Source: Labilithrix sp. (lineage in GTDB: Bacteria > Myxococcota_A > Polyangia > Polyangiales > Polyangiaceae). Taken from it: DNA of 64,000 bases. Numbering within the stretch: the stretch's first letter is position 1; each line of letters opens with the position of its first letter. The notes under the pieces were generated by a model, which did not search any database, was not told the DNA's origin, and saw only the letters and a list, made by a program, of their open reading frames with translations. The position numbers and the translations under genes were made by a program. The stretch is from the NCBI GenBank assembly GCA_019637225.1, contig JAHBWC010000004.1, positions 62,001 through 126,000 of the forward strand. Reading direction: 5' to 3'. Of the stretch, positions 26,967-36,382 are shown piece after piece.

Positions 26967-29063
26967 TTACTTCCCGAGCGCGTCGAGCATCGCGAGGAGG
27001 TTGTTCGCGCTCGTGGCCATCTCGCTGACGCTCATCGGCGAGGCGTCCTTGACCTCGAAGTGCTCGAGCAGCTCGTCGTCGATGTCCATCAAGAAGCGGC
27101 AAGGCGTACGCGGCATCGGCTTGCCGCGCATGACACGGTGCTTGCAGCGGAGGAGCTCGAGCCGCTGCCTCGCGCGCGTGACGCCGACGTAGAAGAGGCG
27201 CCGCTCCTCCTCGATGTCCTGCGAGTTGCCTGCCGCCGCGCCGGGCACCCCCGACGTGTCCGTCGCCCGCGTCTCGAGCGTCCGCATGTGCGGGATGAGG
27301 CCCTCTTCGCAGCCGATCAAGTACACGACGTCGAACTCGAGCCCCTTGCTGCCGTGCAGCGTCGACAGCGTCACGACGTTGCCGGGGTCCTCGTCCTCGT
27401 CGGACATCTGCAGCGTCAGCGAGTGGAGGAAGGCCATCAGATCGCGCTCGGCGGTCGCGTCGCCGCCCTTCGCCTCGACGCGCTGCTCGCGGCGGCCGAG
27501 GATGCCGAAGAGCCCCTCGACGTTGCCCCAGCGTCGCGCGCCCGCGTTGGTCGAGGTCGACGTCGCGTCGATGTCCTTCTTCAGACCGATGGCTTCGCAG
27601 AGCTCCCGCGCCACGCCGCTCGCCGGCGCACGCTCGATGAGGAGCTTCTTCCGAAGGTCGCCGACGATTCCCTCGAGCTGTTTGCAGCCGTCGCGCGCCG
27701 GGTTCGAGACGCCGTCGAGGCCGTCGACCCGCTCGACCGCCTGCCAGAGCGACCAGCCCTTCGCGGTCGCGTGCTGCGTGAGCTTCTCGACGCTCGTGTC
27801 GCCGATGCCGCGCGGCGGGTAGTTGATGACGCGCCGGAGGCTGATCTCGTCGGCGCGGTTCAGGGCGAGCTTCAGGTAGGCGAGGACGTCCTTGACCTCC
27901 TTGCGCTCGAAGAACTGCTGCCCGCCGATCATGCGGTAAGGCACGCCCTGCTCACGGAGCTGCTCCTCGAGGAGCTTCGCCTGGCCGTTCGACCGGTAGA
28001 GAATGGCGCAGTCCTTGGGCTTGCGCTGCTCCTCGCGGATGATCCGCCGGAGCTCGCGCGCGACGTACGCGGCCTCGGCCTCGGGCGACGGCGCGACGCC
28101 GAGCTTCACCTTGTCGCCGCCGAGCTTCTCGGTGAAGAGGCGCTTCTTGTACTTGGAGTCGGAGCGCTTCTCGATGACCGAGTTCGCGACCGCGAGGATC
28201 GGCGCCGTCGAGCGGTAGTTCTGCTCGAGCTTGACGACCTTGGCGCCCGCGAACTGCTCCTCGAAGTCGAGGATGTTGCGGACGTCCGCGCCGCGCCACG
28301 CGTAGATCGACTGGTCGTCGTCGCCGACGACGCAGATGTTCTTGTGGCGCTCGCAGAGGAGGCGGAGCACCTCGAGCTGCGCGCGGTTCGTGTCCTGGTA
28401 CTCGTCGACGAGGACGTAGAGGTACTCCTTCTGCCAGCGATCGAGGATGTCCGCGCGCTCCTTCCAGAGGCGCGCGACCTCCACGACGAGGTCGTCGAAG
28501 TCGAACGCGCGGAAGCTCCGGAGCGCGCTCTGGTACTTCGGGTAGACGACCTTCGTGATCTCGTCGTACTCGTCGCCCTCGCGGACCTCGAGCTCGTCGG
28601 GCGAGAGGAACGCGTTCTTCGCGTTCGAGATGCGGGCGAGGACCGCCGCGGAGTCGACCGCCTTGTTCGCGTGGATGCGGCTCAGGATGTCCTTCACCGC
28701 TCCGACGCAGTCGCCCTGATCGAAGATGGTGAACGTGCCGCCGAGCGACTTGCGCTCGCGCCCGAGCACCATGAGGCCGAAGGAGTGGAACGTCGAGATG
28801 ACGATGCCCTTGGCTCCGTCCTTCCCGCCGAGGCGCTGCTCCTTGACGATGTGATGGACGCGCTCGGCCATCTCGCCGGCGGCCTTGTTGGTGAAGGTGA
28901 GCGCGCAGATCATGTGCGCCGGGACGCCGCGCTCGAGGAGCCGCGCGATCCGGTGGGTGATGACGCGCGTCTTGCCGGAGCCCGCGCCCGCGAGGACGAG
29001 CATGGGGCCGTTCTGGTGCTCGACGGCCACTTGCTGGGCCGGATTCATCTGGGGGACTGCCAC
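26967..29063 (-). CDS. uvrD: UvrD/Rep/PcrA-type superfamily 1 DNA helicase
   Basis: This 698-residue 3'-5' helicase carries all SF1A motifs: AGAGSGKT (near residue 25), TFTNKAAGEM, VDEYQDTN, VGDDDQSIYAWRGA, QNYRS, TLHGSKGLEFDVVYLIG, and the final RRLFYVGVTRA. The length suits the Rep/UvrD group. It unwinds DNA in repair and fork restart, and could cooperate functionally with the tandem UvrA. GTG 29063 is chosen because GGAG lies 7 bases before it; ATG 29048 is an alternative. The C-terminal Tudor-like tail of UvrD is short or absent here, so Rep is an equally good name. Confidence 0.93.
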   Translation of the reverse strand: MAVPQMNPAQQVAVEHQNGPMLVLAGAGSGKTRVITHRIARLLERGVPAHMICALTFTNKAAGEMAERVHHIVKEQRLGGKDGAKGIVISTFHSFGLMVLGRERKSLGGTFTIFDQGDCVGAVKDILSRIHANKAVDSAAVLARISNAKNAFLSPDELEVREGDEYDEITKVVYPKYQSALRSFRAFDFDDLVVEVARLWKERADILDRWQKEYLYVLVDEYQDTNRAQLEVLRLLCERHKNICVVGDDDQSIYAWRGADVRNILDFEEQFAGAKVVKLEQNYRSTAPILAVANSVIEKRSDSKYKKRLFTEKLGGDKVKLGVAPSPEAEAAYVARELRRIIREEQRKPKDCAILYRSNGQAKLLEEQLREQGVPYRMIGGQQFFERKEVKDVLAYLKLALNRADEISLRRVINYPPRGIGDTSVEKLTQHATAKGWSLWQAVERVDGLDGVSNPARDGCKQLEGIVGDLRKKLLIERAPASGVARELCEAIGLKKDIDATSTSTNAGARRWGNVEGLFGILGRREQRVEAKGGDATAERDLMAFLHSLTLQMSDEDEDPGNVVTLSTLHGSKGLEFDVVYLIGCEEGLIPHMRTLETRATDTSGVPGAAAGNSQDIEEERRLFYVGVTRARQRLELLRCKHRVMRGKPMPRTPCRFLMDIDDELLEHFEVKDASPMSVSEMATSANNLLAMLDALGK

Positions 29064-29164
29064 GGTGATGCTCCGTGAAGGAAGACACGAACTCGTCGCG
29101 GATGGAAGATTGACAGGCCGGACGCCCGAGCGCCGAAGGTCGCTCGGCAGGAGAGAATCAGGCG

Positions 29165-29170
29165 TATCCT
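29165..29170 (+). promoter_or_regulatory. Putative -10 box of the 695-residue lipoprotein gene
   Basis: TATCCT ends 10 bases before ATG 29181. Confidence 0.4.
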
Positions 29171-29180
29171 CGCCGGCGGC

Positions 29181-31268
29181 ATGCCCGTCCTTCGTCGAGC
29201 CCACCGCGTCTTTTCCCTTCCACTCGTGCTCGCCGGCTGCTCCGTCGCGGCCTGCGGCTCGCCGCCCCCGGCGGCGACGGTCGCGGCCAAGCCGGCGCCG
29301 GCGGCCGCCTCGAAGGAGAAGCCGATCGACGTCTCGCCGGTGCCCGCGCCGCCGGGGCTCGTCGTCCTCGGCCGGGTGAACAAGCCCGACGCGATCGTCT
29401 CGGCGGTCGGGGCATGGACGCGCCTGCCGCTGCCGAGCGGCGCGGACCTCGTGCGGTCGATCGCCGATGACGCCGTCGCCGCCGTCGTCGACCTCTCGCA
29501 GCCGATCGACGCCGCGGTCACCGTCGGCCTCTCGCGCCGCGGCGTCGACCCCGTGTACGCGTTCTCCGTCGCGGTGAAGAGCTACGACCAGGCGCGGGCG
29601 AAGCTCGGCGAGAGCCATCGCCTCATCGCCGGCGAGAACGGGCAGTACAAGGTCGAGGGGCTCGGCAAGCGGCGGCCGCCGCGGGCGGCGATCGCGCCCG
29701 GCGGTCGAGGCTCGAGCGGGCCCGACGACGACGAGGACGACGACAGCGACGGCGACGGCGAGGGATGCGTGCTCGCGCCGGCCGCGGAGGGGGCGCGCCT
29801 CGTCTGCGGAGAGAGCGCGGCGCTCGAGTCGCTCGTGCCGTACCTGAGCCGGACGATGCCGCGCGAGAGGTGGACGAGCGACGTCCACGTCGAGGTGAGG
29901 CCCGAGCCGGTGCGCGCGCCGCTGCAGGAGCTCCGCGCCAGCCTGCCGATCCTCGCGCGCTCGCTGCTCGGTTCGCAGAGCCCTGCGGTGCGCGAGCTCG
30001 TCGACGCGTCGCTCGGCGAGGTGATGGACATCGTCAACGACGCGCAGAAGCTCACGGTCGACGCGCAGATCGCGGACACCGGGCTCGTCGCGACCACGCG
30101 CTTCGAGCTCCAGTCGACGAGCAGCGTGTTCGCGCGGCTCCTCACGACCGACCGTGGCGACGCCCCGCCGGCGGCGTTCTGGCGCTTGCCCGGCGAGACG
30201 GACCTGGCGTTCTTCGGCCGTGGATCGGACCCCAAGCTGCTCGATCATCCGCGCGAGCTGCTCGCCAACCTGATGCTCGAGGCGACGAGCTCGTTCGGGC
30301 TGCCCGACGCCGAGCAGAAGGCGATCAAGGACCTCGTCGCCGATCGCATGCTCGCCCTCTTCACGAGCGGCCCGGGCGTCTACGGCAAGGGGGTCGATCA
30401 AGCCGCGCTCGACAAGGCCTTCGCGCACCTGAAGACGGTCAAGCCCACGGACCTCGCCGGCGAAGCGGAAGCGCGGCTCCGGCTCGGCACGCAGATCGTC
30501 GGCTGGCACCTCTATCAGGTGAACGAGCCGATCGCGAAGGTGGGGCCGATCCTCAAGGACTGGCCTGTCTTGTGGAACCGTCCGGCGTTCGCCAAGTGGG
30601 CCAAGACGATGTCGACCGCGCCGACGCTGCCGCGGATGCGCATCGCGCCGGTCCCGGCGGGCGTGACGCTGCCGAAGGAGACGGTGCACCTCGAGATCAC
30701 GATCCCGCGCGAAGACATCGTCGACTACGGCGCCGGCCCCTCCGCGATGGCCGTGCCGCCTCCGCCCGGTTCCCTCGACTCGGGGCTGCGCGCTCCGGCG
30801 AAGCGCGGCTCGGCTCCCGTCGCGAAGCCGCCCGCACCGAAGAAGATCGCGCTGAAGCCCGCCGTGGTTCACGTCTTCGCGATTCCGGACGGAGCGGCGA
30901 CGTGGCTCGGCGTGGGCCTCGACGCGAAGCTCGTCGCAGAGAAGGCGGCGGCGTCGCTCGCGTCGGCGCCCGACGCGAAATCGCTCGGCAAGGCTGCGGG
31001 TATGGAAGCGCTTCGTGAAGGCAAAGTGAACTCCGGCGGGTTCGCGACGCTTCGCGGGCTCATGGTCGTCACCGCCCTCACGAACGATCCCGAGAGGTCG
31101 CCGTTCTCGTCGATCCCGTCGCTGCCCCACAAGGGGCTCGTCCCGTTCGTGTTCACGGGGCGCGCGGAGGGGCCGTCGGCGAGCGCGAGGGCCGGCTCGT
31201 CGGTGGGCTCGCTCCGCGTCTCGCGCGCGGTGATCGAGGACATCGTGAAGCTCGTGATGAGCCACTGA
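29181..31268 (+). CDS. Large lipoprotein of unknown function
   Basis: This 695-residue protein has a signal peptide with lipobox LAGC (Cys 20) and a second nearby CGSPPPA. An acidic stretch (DDDEDDDSDGDGEG, around residues 180-195) resembles calcium-binding or linker sequence. The remainder alternates helices and strands with repeats of a DLAFFGRGSD-like type, and a Pro-rich region precedes the last 130 residues. I recognise no domain family. It is divergent from the helicase gene and is followed by a hairpin and then a multi-TM protein gene. Confidence 0.8.
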   Translation: MPVLRRAHRVFSLPLVLAGCSVAACGSPPPAATVAAKPAPAAASKEKPIDVSPVPAPPGLVVLGRVNKPDAIVSAVGAWTRLPLPSGADLVRSIADDAVAAVVDLSQPIDAAVTVGLSRRGVDPVYAFSVAVKSYDQARAKLGESHRLIAGENGQYKVEGLGKRRPPRAAIAPGGRGSSGPDDDEDDDSDGDGEGCVLAPAAEGARLVCGESAALESLVPYLSRTMPRERWTSDVHVEVRPEPVRAPLQELRASLPILARSLLGSQSPAVRELVDASLGEVMDIVNDAQKLTVDAQIADTGLVATTRFELQSTSSVFARLLTTDRGDAPPAAFWRLPGETDLAFFGRGSDPKLLDHPRELLANLMLEATSSFGLPDAEQKAIKDLVADRMLALFTSGPGVYGKGVDQAALDKAFAHLKTVKPTDLAGEAEARLRLGTQIVGWHLYQVNEPIAKVGPILKDWPVLWNRPAFAKWAKTMSTAPTLPRMRIAPVPAGVTLPKETVHLEITIPREDIVDYGAGPSAMAVPPPPGSLDSGLRAPAKRGSAPVAKPPAPKKIALKPAVVHVFAIPDGAATWLGVGLDAKLVAEKAAASLASAPDAKSLGKAAGMEALREGKVNSGGFATLRGLMVVTALTNDPERSPFSSIPSLPHKGLVPFVFTGRAEGPSASARAGSSVGSLRVSRAVIEDIVKLVMSH

Positions 31269-31289
31269 CGCGCCGCCGACGCTCCGAGA

Positions 31290-31307
31290 GGGTCCAAAAT
31301 TGGACCC
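31290..31307. repeat. Perfect 8-base-arm palindrome GGGTCCAA-AA-TTGGACCC
   Basis: An 18-base hairpin with a 2-base centre lies 21 bases after one stop and 28 bases before the next start. The core GTCCAA...TTGGAC resembles that of repeat copy 2. No T-tract follows. It could be an operator or a transcription-pausing element. Confidence 0.6.
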
Positions 31308-31335
31308 GCGGCGGGATGTAGGTAGATGTGAGTTA

Positions 31336-33165
31336 GTGCTTGGACATCGGCCCTCACGCCTCCTCTCGATCGCCTTCGCGTCCGTCGCCCTCGCGTTCGC
31401 GCCCCACGCGGGCGCCGGCGGATGGCAGGAGATGCACGAGACCTCGGACGACGTGCGCGTCGAGGTGGGCACGGACGGCCTCGCGATCGTGCAGCATCAC
31501 CTCCGCTATCGCATCGTCGCCGGTCACTTCAAGACGCTCGAGCTCGCGGGCGTGGATCCGCGAGGCGAGCTCTTGCCCGACGTCGTGCTCACGCGCGCGC
31601 AGCGCGGCGCCGAGGGGACGGGCGGCGTCGAGATCCCCGCGCGCGTCGAGGTCGCGCCCAACGCTCCTGGGACGATCCGCGTCGTGATCGACGAGGGGAA
31701 GGGGCTCGGACGCGGCGCCTATGTCGTCGACGTGAAGTACCGGCTCGACCTCGTCGCCACGAAGATGCTGACGCGCGACGGCGCGATGTGGAAGCTCGCG
31801 TGGGCCGCGCCGCCGGCGCCGGAGGGCCACGACGGCGCCCGCGTCATCTTCGATCTGCCCGCCGCGCCGACCGAGCCGCGCCTGGCGGCGGCGGCGGAGT
31901 CGACGACGACGCTCGCGACGCTACGGCGCTCGGTCGAGCGCGACGAGCTCGAGCTCGTCCGCGCGCACGTTCCGCGCGGAGAGGTCGTGACCTGGGCGGC
32001 GCGCATCGATCCGAAGGCATTCCCGCGCGTGACGTCGCCCGAGCTTCGTCCTGCCGCGACCGGCCCGGTCGAGGCGCCGTCGATGCTCGGCTCGAACCTC
32101 AGGCGCGCGCTCGTCGCGTGCGGGTTTGCGGCGCTCGCTGGCGTCCTCGCGGCGCTGCTCCGCGAGAAGCAGAAGGCCGTGCGTGCGGCCGCCGCCCTCC
32201 GCGGCGCGAAGGCGCGTCCGCTCGTCCCGATGCCGTGGCACACCGGGCCGTTCGCCTACGGCATCGCCGTCGCGCTCGCGCTCGCGACGCTCCTCTGGTG
32301 GAACGCGACCGCCGGCGCGCTGCTCGTGGCGCTGGCGATGGCGCTCGCGGCGCATCGGGCTCCCGCGCCCGTCGCGCGGCCGCGCGGGCCCGGAGCGTGG
32401 CGCTCGGTCTCCGATCCGCGCGCGCTCCTGCCCGGTCGTCCCTCGCCGCTCCCCACCGACGCGCTCGACGTCGCGACGACGCGGGCACGCCTCGTCCTTC
32501 TGGCGATCGCGTGCGCGGTGACCGCGACCTCGTGGCTCCTCCGCGCGCGCGTACCGCAGATCGCGATCGCGCTGCCGCTCGCGTCCGCGGCGCTGCTCCC
32601 GATCTTCGTCACCGGCACGCGGGCCGAGCTCGTGCCGACACCGACGGAGCTCGCGGCGCGTCTCCTCCGTCCTACGCGTGACGCGCTCGCGTCGATGCTC
32701 GATCTCGCGCACGTCGAGGTCGGGACGATCGGGCGCGTCGTCGGGCCGACCGGCGACGCGCGTTCGTCGGCGTCGCTCGGTGCGCTCGACGAGATCCGCC
32801 TCGTGTGCGCGCCGCGTGACCGTACGCCGGGCCTCCGCGCGATCGAGCTCGCGCTCGCCACCTGTCCGAGCGGCCACGGCGCGGTGCCCGAGGTGTTCGT
32901 GCGCTTCGACGACGGGTCGGCGGCGTCCGAGCGGATCGCGCGCGTGGCGTCGGGCACGCCGGTCGTGCCCGGCCGGACGCCCGAGGAGCGTGTCGTTCGG
33001 CTCAGCCCGGACGAGGCCACGCCGCGCGCGACGGCGGCGCTCGTCGCGAAGCTGGTCCTCTCCCTCGAGGGGCGGCGCGTGACCGATCGGCCGAATCCGC
33101 CCGCGCGCGTGGCCTGGAAGGGCAAGGAGCGTCGAGGCCTGCTCGTCGCCGCCCGCGCGGCCTGA
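31336..33165 (+). CDS. Secreted-N-terminus, multi-pass membrane protein of unknown function
   Basis: This 609-residue protein has an N-terminal signal peptide (LLSIAFASVALAFAPHAGA), then about 220 residues of periplasmic beta-rich domain (HHLRYRIVAGHFKTLEL, VKYRLDL), a membrane helix (ALVACGFAALAGVLAAL), a pair of helices around ATLLWWNATAGALLVALAMALAAH, another pair near LVLLAIACAVTATSWLL, and a cytoplasmic or periplasmic C-terminal domain of about 170 residues. No known family is recognised. I placed the start at GTG 31336 because the signal peptide begins there; TTG 31300 is also in frame but falls in the palindrome. Confidence 0.7.
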   Translation: MLGHRPSRLLSIAFASVALAFAPHAGAGGWQEMHETSDDVRVEVGTDGLAIVQHHLRYRIVAGHFKTLELAGVDPRGELLPDVVLTRAQRGAEGTGGVEIPARVEVAPNAPGTIRVVIDEGKGLGRGAYVVDVKYRLDLVATKMLTRDGAMWKLAWAAPPAPEGHDGARVIFDLPAAPTEPRLAAAAESTTTLATLRRSVERDELELVRAHVPRGEVVTWAARIDPKAFPRVTSPELRPAATGPVEAPSMLGSNLRRALVACGFAALAGVLAALLREKQKAVRAAAALRGAKARPLVPMPWHTGPFAYGIAVALALATLLWWNATAGALLVALAMALAAHRAPAPVARPRGPGAWRSVSDPRALLPGRPSPLPTDALDVATTRARLVLLAIACAVTATSWLLRARVPQIAIALPLASAALLPIFVTGTRAELVPTPTELAARLLRPTRDALASMLDLAHVEVGTIGRVVGPTGDARSSASLGALDEIRLVCAPRDRTPGLRAIELALATCPSGHGAVPEVFVRFDDGSAASERIARVASGTPVVPGRTPEERVVRLSPDEATPRATAALVAKLVLSLEGRRVTDRPNPPARVAWKGKERRGLLVAARAA

Positions 33166-33221
33166 CCGGCCGCGACGCCGACACCCGCCGGTCTCGGCGC
33201 TGTGATAGAAAGAGCCGGCGC

Positions 33222-35099
33222 ATGACGAGCGGACGAGAGCACAGCGAGGACGACGCGGACGAGGCCGCGCCCGCGTCCCTGATCGACGCGCTCCTGGTCT
33301 ACGCGGAGCCGCTCGCGGTCGACGCGCATGCGGTCGTGCTCGGCGACGCCGAGAGCTCGATCGCCGAGCGCCTCCTCGAGCTCGGCGCGCGCGCCGTGCA
33401 CGTCTTCGATCCCGATCCTGCGCGCGCGGCGAACGCCGCCCGAGAGGCTCCGCGCGGCGTCACGGTCCGGGCGCTCGTCGCCGACCTCGACGTCCGCGAT
33501 GGCGCGTTCGACCTCGCGATCGTCCCCGACCTCGCGGAGCTCGACGATCCGCGCGCGGTGGTCGCGCGCCTTCGCCGCGCGGTCGCCGGGAGCGGAGCGG
33601 TCGTGGCGATGGGCCGCGCCAAGGTCGCCGCGAGCGCCGACGAGGACGAGCCGCCCTTCGGGGCCGAGCTCGGACCGGCCGCGCTCGCCTACGGAGAGCT
33701 CTACGACGCCTTCGCCGCGGAGTTCGAGGACGTCTCGCTCGCCGGCGTCGTGCCGTTCGCGGGCGTCGTCTTCGCCGAGCTCGGCGGCACCACGGACGAG
33801 GCGCCCGCGGTCAGCGTCGACACGCGGCTCGCGTCGTCGCCCGCCCCGAGCGTCTTCGTCGTGGTCGCCTCGGAGCGCGCGCCCGGAGATCGGCGGGGCC
33901 GGCGGCCCGAGCTCGATCCGTACGCGATCGTGCAGGTGTCTTCGCCGGGCGAGCCCGCGCCCGATTCGACGCTCGCGCTCGAGGCCGCCCTCGCGGCGGC
34001 GCAGCTCAAGGCGGAGCTCCTCACCGTCCAGCTCGACGAGTCCCGCGATCGGCTCGTCGTGGCCGACGTGCGCAGCGTCGAGGCCGCCGCTCGGCTCGAC
34101 CGCGCGGCCGGCGAACGCGACGCCGCGCTGACGCGCGCGATGGAGCTCGAGACCGTGCTCGCCGCTTCGCAGCAGACGCTCGGCACCCTCGAGCACCGCC
34201 TGCTCCAGGCCGAGCAGGGGACGCTCGACCGCGACGATCGTATCGCCGCGCTCAGCGCCGAGCTCGACACGCGGCGGTCGGCGGAGGCGCCGACCATCGC
34301 GATCGACGTCGTCGACATCGGCGAGGTCGTCACGCGCGCCGAGCGGGCCGAGGCCGCGCTCGCCGCCGCGCTCGCGGACATCGCCACCCGCGAGGAGAAC
34401 GCGGCGACCCACGTCGACACGCGGCTCCCCGACGTCACCGCGATCATCGCGCGGGCCGAGCGGGCCGAGGCGGCCCTCGCGCTGAACGTCGCCGATCTCG
34501 CGCAGCTCGCCGAGGCGCACGCGGCGGAGACCGCGGCGTACGAGCAGCAGCTCCGCGACCGCGCGCGCGTCGTCGCCGGGCTCGAGAAGGAGCTCGTCCG
34601 ACGCGAAGAGCTCGTCAGGGAGCTCGTGACCTCGCTCGAAGAGTCGCGCGAGGGCGTGACGAACGGCGTCTTCGAGGTCGCCGCGCCGCTGCCCCCGCCG
34701 GCTCCGCGCGTCGACCCGGCCGCCGCCGAGGCGGCCGCTCGCCTCCGGCACAAGCTCGACGAGCTCGCCTCCGAGGTCGCGCGCCGCGAGGGCGAGCTCA
34801 CGGCGCGCGCATGGCGGATCACCGAGCTCGAGAACGAGCGCGCGCGTCTCGTCGCCGACGCAGAGAAGGCGGCGTCGAGGCCCGCGAGCGCCGAGGCGCC
34901 CAAGCTCGGGACGGGCGACGCCTCTGCCGAGCTGTCGCGCGCGCTCACCGAGCTCGACGCGCTTCGCCAAGCGCTCGCGCAGGAGCACGCGGCGCGCGTC
35001 GCGGCCGAGTCGGGCGAGGCTCTCTCGCACGCACGTTCGGAGCTCGCTCGGCAGGCTGCGCTCCTCGAGCAGATGCGCGGGCGCGCCGAGAGCTCGTAG
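33222..35099 (+). CDS. Methyltransferase-like head fused to long coiled coil
   Basis: This 625-residue protein has two parts. Residues 1-240 look like a class I SAM-methyltransferase fold ([39 protein letters not shown]), but the glycine-rich loop is degenerate, so catalysis is doubtful. From about 245 to the end it is almost continuous coiled coil rich in Ala/Glu/Arg ([38 protein letters not shown]), with a short Pro-rich break near 490. A similar plan (a pseudo-enzyme head on a coiled-coil rod) occurs in myxobacterial polarity and gliding proteins such as AglZ, but with a receiver domain. It lies upstream of dnaJ. Confidence 0.75.
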   Translation: MTSGREHSEDDADEAAPASLIDALLVYAEPLAVDAHAVVLGDAESSIAERLLELGARAVHVFDPDPARAANAAREAPRGVTVRALVADLDVRDGAFDLAIVPDLAELDDPRAVVARLRRAVAGSGAVVAMGRAKVAASADEDEPPFGAELGPAALAYGELYDAFAAEFEDVSLAGVVPFAGVVFAELGGTTDEAPAVSVDTRLASSPAPSVFVVVASERAPGDRRGRRPELDPYAIVQVSSPGEPAPDSTLALEAALAAAQLKAELLTVQLDESRDRLVVADVRSVEAAARLDRAAGERDAALTRAMELETVLAASQQTLGTLEHRLLQAEQGTLDRDDRIAALSAELDTRRSAEAPTIAIDVVDIGEVVTRAERAEAALAAALADIATREENAATHVDTRLPDVTAIIARAERAEAALALNVADLAQLAEAHAAETAAYEQQLRDRARVVAGLEKELVRREELVRELVTSLEESREGVTNGVFEVAAPLPPPAPRVDPAAAEAAARLRHKLDELASEVARREGELTARAWRITELENERARLVADAEKAASRPASAEAPKLGTGDASAELSRALTELDALRQALAQEHAARVAAESGEALSHARSELARQAALLEQMRGRAESS

Positions 35100-35168
35100 C
35101 GCGGGCCGGCGGCCGGCGCTCTCCTTCACGCACCTCGAGCAGCGCGGCCTTCGCCCGTGCTAGGGTGC

Positions 35169-35196
35169 TTGACACCCATTGCCCGCGCCTTACCTT
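35169..35196 (+). promoter_or_regulatory. Putative dnaJ promoter
   Basis: A perfect TTGACA (35169-35174), 16 bases, then TACCTT (35191-35196) gives a housekeeping-type promoter with a leader of about 20 bases before ATG 35222. No CIRCE-type inverted repeat is visible. Confidence 0.5.
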
Positions 35197-35221
35197 GCGG
35201 CTCGCGGCACGGTTCTGCTCC

Positions 35222-36367
35222 ATGTCGGAAAAGCGCGATTACTACGAAGTTCTGGGTGTCGAGCGGACCGCGAGCGCCGACGAGGTCCGTAAGGCGTACA
35301 AGCGCGAAGCGCTCAAGCATCATCCGGATCGCAATCCGGGTGACGCCACCGCAGAGGTCAAGTTCAAGGTCGTGAACGAGGCCTACCAGGTCCTCTCCGA
35401 CGACGAGAAACGGCAGATCTACGACCAGTTCGGTCACGCCGGGCTCGAAGGCGGCATGGGCGGCGGTGGCGACGCATCGGACGTCTTCGCGCACATGCAG
35501 GACCTCTTCGCGGAGATGTTCTCCGGCGGCGGCTTCGGCTTCGGTGGAGGCGGCGGACGCCGGCAGGCCCGGCGCGGCGCCGACCTCCGTGTGCAGGCGC
35601 GCCTGAACCTCCGCGAAGCCGCCTTCGGTCTCAAGCGCGAGATCACCGTCAACGCGCCCACGCGCTGCGAGGACTGCCAGGGCTCGGGCGCGAAGCCGGG
35701 GACGAAGCCCGAGACCTGCGGGCACTGCCGCGGCAGCGGCCACGTCTCGAACGCGCGCGGCTTCGTGATGTTCACGACGCCCTGCCCGCGGTGCCACGGC
35801 CAGGGCGTGGTCATCAAGGACCACTGCAAGACGTGCAAGGGCCACGGCGCGACCGAGAAGGCACGCAAGGTGGTCGTCGGCTTCCCGCCGGGCATCGACG
35901 GCGGGCAGAAGCTGCGCATCCCCGGCCAGGGCATGCCGGGCCCGAACGGCGCGCAGGCGGGCGATCTCTACGTCGAGATCGACGTCGAGGAAGACGCGCG
36001 CTTCGAGCGCGACGGCGCCGATCTCGTCACCCGCGTCCACGTCTCGTTCTCCGACGCCGCGCTCGGCGCGGAGATCCGCGTCCCGTCGATCGGCGACTCG
36101 GTCGACGATCCGGCGGACACCACCGTCCCCTGCCGCATCCCGGCAGGCACGCAGTCGGGATCGGTCTTCCAGATCAAGGCGCAAGGCGTCCCGCGCCTCG
36201 ACGGCCGCGGGCGCGGCTCGCTCGTCGCCGTCGTGCAAGTGGACGTGCCCACGAAGCTCAGCGAGCGCGCCCGCGAGCTCCTCGCCGAGCTCGAGACCGA
36301 GCTCCGGGCCGGCAGGGCCGCCAGCGCCGAAGAGCCCGGCAAGGCCCGCGCGGCCGGCACGAAGTAG
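35222..36367 (+). CDS. dnaJ: Chaperone protein DnaJ (Hsp40, type I)
   Basis: This 381-residue co-chaperone stimulates DnaK ATPase and binds unfolded clients. The J domain (residues 5-70) has HPD at 34-36. The Gly/Phe-rich segment covers about 77-118 ([20 protein letters not shown]). Four zinc modules follow: [32 protein letters not shown]. The C-terminal substrate-binding domains end in a basic Ala-rich tail. No dnaK or grpE lies next to it; the only Hsp70 relative in the window is the short one at 41394-42659. A FliI-type ATPase follows after 15 bases. Confidence 0.95.
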   Translation: MSEKRDYYEVLGVERTASADEVRKAYKREALKHHPDRNPGDATAEVKFKVVNEAYQVLSDDEKRQIYDQFGHAGLEGGMGGGGDASDVFAHMQDLFAEMFSGGGFGFGGGGGRRQARRGADLRVQARLNLREAAFGLKREITVNAPTRCEDCQGSGAKPGTKPETCGHCRGSGHVSNARGFVMFTTPCPRCHGQGVVIKDHCKTCKGHGATEKARKVVVGFPPGIDGGQKLRIPGQGMPGPNGAQAGDLYVEIDVEEDARFERDGADLVTRVHVSFSDAALGAEIRVPSIGDSVDDPADTTVPCRIPAGTQSGSVFQIKAQGVPRLDGRGRGSLVAVVQVDVPTKLSERARELLAELETELRAGRAASAEEPGKARAAGTK

Positions 36368-36370
36368 TTG

Positions 36371-36376
36371 TAGCCT
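36371..36376 (+). promoter_or_regulatory. Putative -10 box of the FliI-type ATPase gene
   Basis: TAGCCT, just after the dnaJ stop, ends 6 bases before ATG 36383. Confidence 0.4.
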
Positions 36377-36382
36377 GAAGCG

